A stretch of 64,000 nt of DNA from an uncultured Carboxylicivirga sp. (GTDB lineage Bacteria > Bacteroidota > Bacteroidia > Bacteroidales > Marinilabiliaceae): NCBI GenBank assembly GCA_947503525.1, contig CANNEA010000002.1, positions 992,001 through 1,056,000 of the forward strand. The letters run 5' to 3'. The position numbers were made by a program, and so were the translations under genes. Positions 54,674-61,995 of this stretch are shown here, one piece after another. Each line of letters opens with the position of its first letter. Within the stretch, counting starts at the first letter, position 1. The notes under the pieces were generated by a model. The model was not told the DNA's origin. It did no database searches and saw nothing but the letters and a program-made list of their open reading frames with translations.

Positions 54674-55174
54674 CTAATTTGTTTTTTTTAATGCCTGATA
54701 AAGCTTCTTTCCATTAAATCGTTTCTTCCATTTACCAATTTCCACTACCTTATTTTTATACTTAAAAGAAATAACTTCGTTGTGATAATAGTAATTTTTA
54801 GAACTCTCTGCTGTAACATCAATTCCCATGATTTTTATACTTGATGTTGAGGTGTAGTGATTTGATTTAACGTGCTTATTGTATTTCAGATTTGTAATCT
54901 CATTTAAGTTATAGGTTTTTACCAGTGTTTTTCCAAATACGTATTTCTCAATCATCAATTGATTTCCTCTTACTCGAACAGTTATCTTATTGTTGTTTAA
55001 TAATCCGGTTAAAATTAGAAAGCCGGAAATCAAAAGTGCAAATGTTTTAACTTCAAAATCAATTATTTGCGTGAGAGTTATGGCTCCTATGAATAAACCT
55101 GCGAAGATTAAATATATCGATTTGCTGAAGTAAAATTTATCATTGATAAGTTCCTGTTTCAATCGCTCATGCAT
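54674..55174 (-). CDS. Two-TM membrane protein with PH-like C-terminal domain
   Basis: 166 residues. A charged N-terminus is followed by two hydrophobic helices (about 20-38 and 45-60, 'FALLISGFLILTGLL'). The remainder forms strands ending in a helix ('WKKRFNGKKLYQAL'), a bacterial-PH-like layout of the kind found in small membrane proteins. Function is unknown. Converges on the lipoprotein gene and is bordered upstream by an 800-bp gene-free stretch. Confidence 0.6.
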   Translation of the reverse strand: MHERLKQELINDKFYFSKSIYLIFAGLFIGAITLTQIIDFEVKTFALLISGFLILTGLLNNNKITVRVRGNQLMIEKYVFGKTLVKTYNLNEITNLKYNKHVKSNHYTSTSSIKIMGIDVTAESSKNYYYHNEVISFKYKNKVVEIGKWKKRFNGKKLYQALKKTN

Positions 55175-55463
55175 ATTTGTACTGTTCTTGATTTTATAGT
55201 ATAAATTATAATGTGTCTTTTAATAAAACATAATAGCAAGTCAATTAATTTGTCACATGTCTATGAAAAGAATAATTTAAAAACTAGATATGAACTTTCG
55301 CCAAAGAAGAGTAGAGGGCTAAGTATTCTAACTGTCGGTGGCATATAGATGTAAACCCACATTCTTATTATTTTCACTAAGCTCCATTTTGATTTAAGTA
55401 TTTACACTTTTGTTTTAGATAATTCCAGAAAGGTTTTAACATCTATCACTTTTTAGGGTGCGG

Positions 55464-55630
55464 ACTTCCAAAGGGAGTTTAAGTCATTTCAGTTTTTTGA
55501 CACTCAACTCCCATCGTAGTTTTGATCAAAACTTTTTGAAAGAACTCAACTTCAAATGGGTTTGAAGAGATTTTCTTTCTTAAGAACAAACTTCCTCTTG
55601 GGTTTTAGTCAAAACTATTTCTTAGAGTAG
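55464..55630. repeat. Four degenerate tandem repeats of 41-43 bp
   Basis: Units begin at 55464, 55507, 55549 and 55590, each opening ACTTCC/ACTCCC/ACTTCA/ACTTCC, followed after 6-7 bases by GTTT- and then T/A-rich sequence (GTTTTGATCAAAACT in unit 2, GTTTTAGTCAAAACT in unit 4). Spacings are 43, 42 and 41 bp. The units are diverged, so this is an old array. Confidence 0.5.
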
Positions 55631-55910
55631 TATTTCCTTTATTAAGATGAAACAAATAAAAATGATAAGGAGGATTAATGTCAAGTGACTATAATGTTGC
55701 TAGATTTTATATTTCCATTGCGATGATCAGATATGATAAAAGATAGAACCTAAAGCAGAACATGTTTTATCTGTAAAGTAGGACGGATCTGTAGCTTGTT
55801 AGATAATACGGCATAATATTTATTGACAACATAGTATCAATTGGATATACAGTGTATTATGTGTTTTTATTTAAAAACATTTTAAATAAGATTTTTCAAT
55901 ACTATAATAT

Positions 55911-55967
55911 TGACTTTAACAATAATTGTTCTGAACTTTTTATATCCATTTTATTATAAACTTAAAC
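55911..55967 (+). repeat. 57-bp segment upstream of DUF6261 gene, copy A
   Basis: Matches 56975-57032 in the same orientation, at roughly three quarters of positions by eye; the longest shared block is ATTGTTCTGAACTT. It ends 8 bp before the DUF6261 start codon. Confidence 0.55.
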
Positions 55968-55974
55968 TATTGCT

Positions 55975-56700
55975 ATGAAACTACTAAGTTTAAAACATTA
56001 TTTAGTAACAGAGCTTCATCAGTTACTATTACAAATTTTGGCAATATTAAAGCCATATGTGGAAAGTAATGAAGAAATAGGACGCTTGTATTCGAAATTA
56101 GAATTGTATTTTGAAGAGTTCAATACGGCATTACAGAAAAAACGAATTAGTGATTTTACACAAGAAAAAAAGCGCTTAGATCAAATTCAGGATGATGCTT
56201 TTATGTGTTGGCGCGAATATATTTCGTCTTGTTCTTATCAGGTACTTCATCCTGAATTTCGTGAGCCGGCAGAAAATCTGAAAGAAGCCATTACTCGTCA
56301 TGGATGGAGTTTGCATCGCGAAGGTTACCATAAACAATCTTCAGCATCGCATAGCTTAATTGATGAGGTTGAGTCAACTCATTTAAAGGCTTATCAAGAG
56401 CAGGTTGGAGCTCAGGAATTATTTGAATCATGGAAAGAGGCGCTTAGCCAATTCGAAAATGTACAACAGGAAGATTTGGAAGATCAATCTAAAGATAAAG
56501 GCAAATCGGCAACAGAATTAAGAACAAATATTATTCGATGGATTGATAAAACCATTCACCTGGTCAGTGTTAAAGTTGATATGGAAAGCGCGATAGAATG
56601 GGCTGAAATAAAGGGGAAATTGGAGGTTTTGATTGAAAATACCAACGCAGATATTAAACGCAGAATGACTCTCCATAATAAAAAGGCGGAAATGAATTAG
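55975..56700 (+). CDS. DUF6261 family protein
   Basis: 241 residues, mostly helical, with no signal peptide or membrane segment. The start 'LLSLKHYLVTELHQLL' and the pattern of charged helices ('YFEEFNTALQKKRISDFTQEK', 'ITRHGWSLHREGYHKQSSAS', 'LFESWKEALSQFENV') match the DUF6261 proteins common in Bacteroidales, usually in several paralogues. Function unknown. It has a strong terminator 70 bp after its stop codon, and its upstream sequence is repeated downstream (56975), as if a second copy once followed. Confidence 0.8.
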   Translation: MKLLSLKHYLVTELHQLLLQILAILKPYVESNEEIGRLYSKLELYFEEFNTALQKKRISDFTQEKKRLDQIQDDAFMCWREYISSCSYQVLHPEFREPAENLKEAITRHGWSLHREGYHKQSSASHSLIDEVESTHLKAYQEQVGAQELFESWKEALSQFENVQQEDLEDQSKDKGKSATELRTNIIRWIDKTIHLVSVKVDMESAIEWAEIKGKLEVLIENTNADIKRRMTLHNKKAEMN

Positions 56701-56770
56701 TTGCCAGATGAGGATTCATCTCAATTTTGATTACGCTGTATTTAGATTGCTTTGTTGATTTTGGCGCTAG

Positions 56771-56806
56771 GGCCTTGATTCAAGTCTGGGAATCAAGGCC
56801 TTTTTT
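56771..56806 (+). terminator. Rho-independent terminator of the DUF6261 gene
   Basis: Perfect 10-bp stem GGCCTTGATT / AATCAAGGCC with a 10-nt loop, directly followed by TTTTTT. Confidence 0.92.
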
Positions 56807-56974
56807 GCACCATTGTTTCCAGAGAAATACTGTTGAAGTTCCATACTCTAATTAAAACGGTTTATTACTCCCTCTCTGTTTGGAGAACTTCGATATCTGA
56901 TAGATAAATTTACCTGTAATTCTCCTTGGCTTCTCTTAAAATGCTATAAACAAGATAATTTAAAAGTTAAAACT

Positions 56975-57032
56975 TGATTTTAATAATTATTGTTCTGAAC
57001 TTATTATTTCAATTCTAATGTTTGACTTAAAC
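56975..57032 (+). repeat. 58-bp segment downstream of DUF6261 gene, copy B
   Basis: Second copy of the segment at 55911-55967; both end in CTTAAAC or AACTTAAAC. Confidence 0.55.
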
Positions 57033-57156
57033 AATCATTATTAATCAAATGGATTCATAAGACTTTCTTGAAAAACTGAGCCATATCTATGTCTAAAGTA
57101 ATGATATGATTAAAGAGCTTAATAGTTAGGTTTTTATAATGAGATAAATGTGAGAT

Positions 57157-58461
57157 GTGAAACGTAAACTTATCTTCATGGCATATATTATACTAATTAT
57201 TCTGGTTATCTTCTTTATAGGGTCTTTTATTGCTTACCATCAATACTGGCCTAAGGACAGGACTATCGAAGCCCCGGAAGAAAGTGAGGCCTTCTTTAAG
57301 GAATCGTATAAAGATTGTCGATTGGCATTTGTAAATAGGACGTTAGCTTTATCCGGGAATTTTCATTCTGTTGAAAATGGCAGTATTAAAGTTGACAGTC
57401 ATCGGGATGATGATCTGTATATCGATTGGTGTTACCTTCCCGCACAGGTATATAAACGGAAGTTATTAATCATTAATTCCGGCTTACATGGCATTGAAGG
57501 CTATACAGGGAGTGCTATTCAAAGTGCTTTTATCGAAAGGTTTTTGGACAATTCGTGGCCCGATGATACCGGTGTTTTGCTTATTCATGGAATTAACCCT
57601 TATGGCTTCAAGAACGATAGAAAAGTAACGGAAAACAATATCGACTTAAATCGAAATTGTGTTTTAGGACATCAAATGTTTGATATAGAAAACGAAGGCT
57701 ATAATAAGCTTTATGATTTTTTTGTGCCTAATTACCCTGTTGAGCTCCACAATTTCAACAACCGTTTATTTCACGTATTAACAATTGAGAAAATTGTTAA
57801 AGAAACCATGCCGGTAATGCGACAAGCGGCTTTACAAGGTCAATACAAATATCCAAATGGATTTTATTATGGCGGAAAGAATTTTGAGCCACAAATCATT
57901 GCCTTGAAAGATTTGCTTATTGAGAAAACCAAAGCGTATCAAATGATGGTTAATTTGGATTTGCATACAGCTTATGGTGAGCGAGGTAAGTTACACCTAT
58001 TTATTAGTCGACCCGAATCGAAGCTTGTGGAAAAAGCTGTTGAAACTTTGTTTGAGGAGAAGAATATTGATTGGGGAGATAGTGACGATTTCTATACTGT
58101 TAATGGAGATTACGTCAATTGGGCTAATAATTTAGTTCCTGATGTTTTTTGTATACCTGCTGTCTTTGAATTTGGAACAATGAATAGTCAAAAATTATTC
58201 GGTTCAATTAAGTCATTGCAAATAATGATAATAGAGAATCAAGGTCATCAGTTTGGGTACACTGACAAGAAGAATGAAAAGGAAGTAAAAGAATTGTTCC
58301 GTGAGATGTATTACCCAAAGTCAGCTCAGTGGCGTGCTTCGGTATTGCAGGAGTCATATGAAACTATTCGATTGATGTTGGATAATTTGGACAAAATGAA
58401 AGTGGAGGATTATAATAATGCTAGGACATTGGTAAAGCAAGCCGAAAAAATTTACAATTAG
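57157..58461 (+). CDS. DUF2817 protein, M14-type carboxypeptidase-like, membrane-anchored
   Basis: 434 residues with a GTG start and an N-terminal hydrophobic helix (about 6-27). Putative zinc motif: N-S-G-L-H-G-I-E-G (His and Glu), then D-L-N-R-N, and a later L-D-L-H-T-A-Y-G-E-R-G with a His, followed by F-E-F-G-T-M, which contributes the Glu expected for the catalytic base. This is the M14 succinylglutamate-desuccinylase-like layout of DUF2817. It would act on a peptide or amide outside the cytoplasm. Substrate unknown; it stands alone. Confidence 0.85.
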   Translation: MKRKLIFMAYIILIILVIFFIGSFIAYHQYWPKDRTIEAPEESEAFFKESYKDCRLAFVNRTLALSGNFHSVENGSIKVDSHRDDDLYIDWCYLPAQVYKRKLLIINSGLHGIEGYTGSAIQSAFIERFLDNSWPDDTGVLLIHGINPYGFKNDRKVTENNIDLNRNCVLGHQMFDIENEGYNKLYDFFVPNYPVELHNFNNRLFHVLTIEKIVKETMPVMRQAALQGQYKYPNGFYYGGKNFEPQIIALKDLLIEKTKAYQMMVNLDLHTAYGERGKLHLFISRPESKLVEKAVETLFEEKNIDWGDSDDFYTVNGDYVNWANNLVPDVFCIPAVFEFGTMNSQKLFGSIKSLQIMIIENQGHQFGYTDKKNEKEVKELFREMYYPKSAQWRASVLQESYETIRLMLDNLDKMKVEDYNNARTLVKQAEKIYN

Positions 58462-58522
58462 CTTAGATCGATTGGTGCCATGTATGATCTACTATGTCCA
58501 AGATGGACTTTACCTGTATTTA

Positions 58523-59008
58523 TTATTGCTTTAGTCGCTCAAATACAAAAGGAATTACCATTTCTCCACCGGAAACTGAGGCATTGAGTTGAGCTCCTTC
58601 TATCCAGTACTTTATTTCAGTTGGGAAGTCATGAGTTATGTTTTCGCAAATAAATGAACTGTCCGTTTGTGCACTCATTTTAAATAGCACTTCATCTCCA
58701 TCGGCTGTGGTTTTCACAATTAAGGCCCAGGTCCTACCCTTTAGTTGCAGTTTGATTTGTTCCTGTTGAAGAGTATCCCCATCTTTAATCGTAAATCCCA
58801 GACCGGCATATTCATCGGAGCTAACCTTATGCCAGTATTCATAGGTGGCTCTGTCTTCTTTTTCGTTCACTCGTTGCCATTCTCCAAGTAACCAATCAAA
58901 ATTAACTACCGTATTTGTTTCATCTTTGGCGGCTTCATCCTGCCTAGGTTTAATATTACAGGAGATCGAGCTTATTGATAGTAAAAGAAGAAGGAACAGC
59001 TTACTCAT
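58523..59008 (-). CDS. DUF6265 lipoprotein
   Basis: 161 residues. Signal with lipobox I-S-S-I-S-C-N (about residue 17), then a beta-rich domain with the family's W-L-L-G-E-W start, 'YEYWHKVSSDEYAGLGFTIK', 'GDTLQQEQIKL', and H-D-F-P-T-E-I-K-Y-W near the end. Function of the family is unknown. Convergent with the DUF2817 gene; only a short GTCCA/TGGAC hairpin (58496-58508) lies between them. Confidence 0.82.
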   Translation of the reverse strand: MSKLFLLLLLSISSISCNIKPRQDEAAKDETNTVVNFDWLLGEWQRVNEKEDRATYEYWHKVSSDEYAGLGFTIKDGDTLQQEQIKLQLKGRTWALIVKTTADGDEVLFKMSAQTDSSFICENITHDFPTEIKYWIEGAQLNASVSGGEMVIPFVFERLKQ

Positions 59009-59207
59009 AATGCACTTGTTTTAAAATATTGCAGTGTGAAATAGGTCGCTATCGATTGCAAGAGATAGCTTGAAAATATACAAAAACAATATAAATCGAT
59101 TGAGCTTTTGATTTTTTAAATAAGTTTAAGCCACGGTCATTTGAAATAGTTTACTTTATTAAAGATGTGAATTAAAGCCAGCATAAGCAAGATCATGTGT
59201 TTATGTG

Positions 59208-59924
59208 CTAAAATAATTTCTCTAATTTACCAATTACCTCATTTTTATATCCCCTGCTAATTGGAATTGTGGCGCCTGACATTTCGATATATTCATTGGT
59301 AAAAGAATTGATATGTGATATGGCAATTATAAATGAGCGATGAGTGCGCAGAAACGCATTAGGCGGCAACTTAGCTTCAATATTTGAAATGGTTTCACGC
59401 GTAATTACACTTTGATCTTGCAAATGAATCTTAATGTAATCGCTCAGGCTTTCAATATAGAGGATATGCTTAAAATCAATCTTTATCATTTTGCGTTCCG
59501 ATCTCACAAAAAAGAAGTCACTTGGTTCGGCTTCAATGGTTTCATTGTTTTGAGTAAGGCCGGCAGTTTCATCCAGATATTTCTGTACCGATTGCAAGAG
59601 TCGATTAAATGCAATGGGCTTAAGTAAATAATCAACTGCTTTTAAGTCAAATCCTTCAACAGCATAGTCGCGATAAGCTGTGGTAAAAATGATTTTAATA
59701 TTAGGGTTAATGGTTTTGGCAAAGTCCAGTCCTGATATTTCAGGCATATTAATATCTAAAAACACCAAATCAACCGAATGAGAACTAATCCATTTAAAGG
59801 CATCCAAAGCATTTTTACAAGAAGCAAGAATATGGATCTGGTCAATTTTGTTTAAATGTGTTTCTATGACTTCGCGGGCTGTAGCTTCATCATCAACAAT
59901 CAAACAATTTATAATCTTACTCAT
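59208..59924 (-). CDS. LytTR-type response regulator
   Basis: 238 residues. Receiver domain (about 1-120) with the acidic pocket D11-D12, phosphoryl-acceptor Asp57 in L-V-F-L-D-I-N-M-P, and Lys in L-L-K-P-I. The C-terminal LytTR DNA-binding domain (about 135-238) has 'FFFVRSERKMIKIDFKHILY' and 'RTHRSFIIAISHINSF'. Overlaps the sensor kinase gene by 8 bp. Target genes are unknown. Confidence 0.95.
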   Translation of the reverse strand: MSKIINCLIVDDEATAREVIETHLNKIDQIHILASCKNALDAFKWISSHSVDLVFLDINMPEISGLDFAKTINPNIKIIFTTAYRDYAVEGFDLKAVDYLLKPIAFNRLLQSVQKYLDETAGLTQNNETIEAEPSDFFFVRSERKMIKIDFKHILYIESLSDYIKIHLQDQSVITRETISNIEAKLPPNAFLRTHRSFIIAISHINSFTNEYIEMSGATIPISRGYKNEVIGKLEKLF

Positions 59925-60984
59925 GTTCCGATGGTTTTAGGTCGATGATTAATTGTACTTCATATTTTCCGTTATTATGCCTGGAGCTCAATTGATATTT
60001 GTTTTTGTAATTAAGGTCGAGTCGTTTTTTGATATTACTTAAACCAATTCCTTCCTTGCATTCTTCCTCTTCATGAGAGCGTATGCTATTGACAATGTTA
60101 AATTCTAATTGGTGATTTATTAATTTTACGCTGGCATCAATACTTAAGAAACCATCAAGCAATTCTCCATGCTTAAAGGCGTTTTCCACAAAGGGAATCA
60201 GTAACATCGGAGCTACTTCTATGGAAGAGTCAATTGCTGGCGTGTTAAAACTAATTTTCAAACTGTCCTTAAAGCGGATTTTTTCCAATTCAATATATTC
60301 CTTAATGTGCAGAACCTCTTCCTTTAAAGCTACCTTGGGCTGATTAATTTGGTAAAGTATATAGTCCAATAGATTCGACAGTTTAAGAATGATCTCAGGC
60401 GTGTGTTTCGATTGTTGAAGGGCAAAGCCGTAGATCGTATTCAGGGTGTTAAATAAAAAGTGAGGATGAATCTGACGTTTAAGGTAGTGCAACTCTTGTT
60501 CTTTTAATTGCAGTTGAGTGGCCAGGATTTTATTCTCCAGCTCCTTGTTTTTCGCATCTGTTTTTAAGGTATTACTCAACACGCTTATAAAACTGATCAC
60601 GCCAACCACCAAATAAACCAATATGAGAATAAACATGAAGTTTTTACTCATAGGTGGCATAATTGCTACATTAAATTTCAGAAGAAATATCAAACATCCA
60701 TACAGGGCTAAAACAATAAGATAGGATGATATCACAAAAGTATAAAAGGTATATAAAGCAAATAACTGATACTGGCGTTTTAGCAGAAACCTGGGAATCA
60801 GTATCCGTTCCATAAAGTAAGTCACACCCATAGTTAAGGGTAATAGGCAACTTGAAAACCAAATGATATAATTACTGTCGTTGGAATTGTAACTAAAAAA
60901 ATAGTAAAAGAAGAACCATACACCTATCCAGAATAACAGGTGTAAACTTATGGTTTGAACAATTTTTGGCAGGCGCAATGTCAT
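59917..60984 (-). CDS. LytS/YehU-like sensor histidine kinase
   Basis: 355 residues. Four hydrophobic helices fill the first 135 residues; a coiled coil (about 140-165) follows. The phosphorylation motif is Q-I-H-P-H-F-L-F-N-T-L-N with His175 the likely acceptor, then the ATPase part with 'PFVENAFKHGELLDGFLSI' and G-I-G-L-S-N-I-K-K-R-L. Such kinases often sense membrane or cell-wall state. It precedes its LytTR partner with an 8-bp overlap. Confidence 0.93.
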   Translation of the reverse strand: MTLRLPKIVQTISLHLLFWIGVWFFFYYFFSYNSNDSNYIIWFSSCLLPLTMGVTYFMERILIPRFLLKRQYQLFALYTFYTFVISSYLIVLALYGCLIFLLKFNVAIMPPMSKNFMFILILVYLVVGVISFISVLSNTLKTDAKNKELENKILATQLQLKEQELHYLKRQIHPHFLFNTLNTIYGFALQQSKHTPEIILKLSNLLDYILYQINQPKVALKEEVLHIKEYIELEKIRFKDSLKISFNTPAIDSSIEVAPMLLIPFVENAFKHGELLDGFLSIDASVKLINHQLEFNIVNSIRSHEEEECKEGIGLSNIKKRLDLNYKNKYQLSSRHNNGKYEVQLIIDLKPSEHE

Positions 60985-61139
60985 TATTACAATATTACTA
61001 TTTTTTAACTTGAGTCGAATACTTTATCGACCAATGACTGATTTAGTTTGTGATTTTGCATTTTGAGTTATAATTTTCAACTTACAGATGAAAACTGATG
61101 ATATAGAGATGCAGATTGGTTAGTGGTCGCTTTAGAAAA

Positions 61140-61167
61140 TTTGGTGTGAGATGAGCTCTTATATTTG
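61140..61167 (+). promoter_or_regulatory. Bacteroidetes-type promoter for the MotA/TolQ-like gene
   Basis: TTTG (61140-61143), 16 bp, then TATATTTG (61160-61167), a full match to TAnnTTTG. The leader to the ATG at 61196 would be about 20 nt. Confidence 0.5.
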
Positions 61168-61195
61168 ATTCAGTATTCATTAAAAACCAGAAATC

Positions 61196-61573
61196 ATGAT
61201 TGACAAACTTAACGACGGAGGCCCATTTTTTACTTATCCGATAATGATATTGTTGGTGGTCATTGTAGTCTTAATTATTAGAGGCTGCATCAAATCAAAG
61301 AGTAATGGAAAAGTAATAGCACTTATCAAATCTTTAAGCTGGTTCACCTTGGCATGGGGCTTTTTAGGTCGGACATTTGGTTTAATTGTGGCCTTTGATA
61401 ATGTGCAGGCAAGTGGAGAACTTACGCCTCGACTATTGGCTGGCGGTTTGAAGATGGCTATTCTTAATCCTCTTTTTGCGATTGTCGTGTTTCTCATAGC
61501 ACGTGCCGGTATTTTGTATATGTTATCGGTTAAAAAGGATTCAGACTTTGAACCCAACGGAGAGTTAAAGTAA
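61196..61573 (+). CDS. Small MotA/TolQ/ExbB-like membrane protein
   Basis: 125 residues. Three hydrophobic helices: about 12-30, 42-65 and 85-110. The last two carry the loose pattern of the MotA/TolQ proton-channel core ('WGFLGRTFGLIVAFDNVQAS' and 'LAGGLKMAILNPLFAIVVFL'). It is much shorter than MotA or TolQ and lacks a partner gene, so whether it forms a channel is doubtful. It lies divergently upstream of the LytS/LytTR pair. Confidence 0.65.
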   Translation: MIDKLNDGGPFFTYPIMILLVVIVVLIIRGCIKSKSNGKVIALIKSLSWFTLAWGFLGRTFGLIVAFDNVQASGELTPRLLAGGLKMAILNPLFAIVVFLIARAGILYMLSVKKDSDFEPNGELK

Positions 61574-61591
61574 AAATGTATTTGAAACACT

Positions 61592-61745
61592 AGAGGATGT
61601 CCAAAAACTTTGTTTCACGCTAAAATCGCAAAGATTTTCGCTAAGCTCGCAAAAGCTGTATGTGTTACATATTAATCATTTGCGTATTTTGCGATAAGTA
61701 ATTTTGCGCTCTAAGAAGATAGAAGTTTTGTTTTGGACATCCTCT
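61592..61745. mobile_element. Miniature inverted-repeat element (MITE-like), 154 bp
   Basis: Perfect 15-bp terminal inverted repeats: AGAGGATGTCCAAAA (61592-61606) and TTTTGGACATCCTCT (61731-61745). The interior has cgcaaa/cgctaa-type repeats in partly mirrored order, so the whole folds into a long imperfect hairpin. There is no transposase. No clear target-site duplication is visible. Confidence 0.6.
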
Positions 61746-61931
61746 TTTAAAGGCCTAAGCTTTTTAACATTGTGTGCATTCATCAACAGTATTAGCTTTG
61801 GATTTACTCTGATCAACTTAAGGTTTATACAGATCTACATATTAGCTCCAATTGCAGCAACAAGTATCACTACTCTTTTCTATGTGAAAATCAATGAGCC
61901 AGTAATGTCTATGGCAAATTCAGAAGCTTAA
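61704..61931 (+). pseudogene. Short membrane-protein fragment overlapping the inverted-repeat element
   Basis: A 75-codon TTG-started frame whose first 14 codons come from the right arm of the element. The rest (from about 61746) encodes two plausible hydrophobic helices ('GLSFLTLCAFINSISFGFTL', 'IQIYILAPIAATSITTLFYV') and an orderly C-terminus. It may be the tail of a membrane protein cut by the element, or a chance frame. Confidence 0.3.
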
Positions 61932-61995
61932 GCGTAAAATATGGGTGTCCCGATTCTTTTCGCCATTTTTACAATCCTAATTCAAATGCGGTCAA

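Larger units (their letters stand above)
55175..55974. other. 800-bp gene-free region upstream of the DUF6261 gene
   Basis: No convincing ORF on either strand. It contains the degenerate 42-bp tandem repeats (55464-55630) and, at its end, the first copy of a 57-bp segment repeated after the DUF6261 gene. Otherwise AT-rich with no recognised RNA or promoter. Confidence 0.45.
56701..57156. other. 456-bp region after the DUF6261 gene
   Basis: Holds the terminator at 56771-56806 and repeat copy B at 56975-57032. No gene is visible. The bases after copy B do not encode a recognisable second DUF6261 protein, so any former paralogue is gone. Confidence 0.45.

Noticed and set aside
55464-55630. CRISPR array
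   Set aside because: Units are diverged, repeat and spacer are not separable, and no cas gene is in the window.
61234-61590. 118-codon minus-strand frame
   Set aside because: Antisense to the MotA/TolQ-like gene, which has its own promoter and coherent helices.
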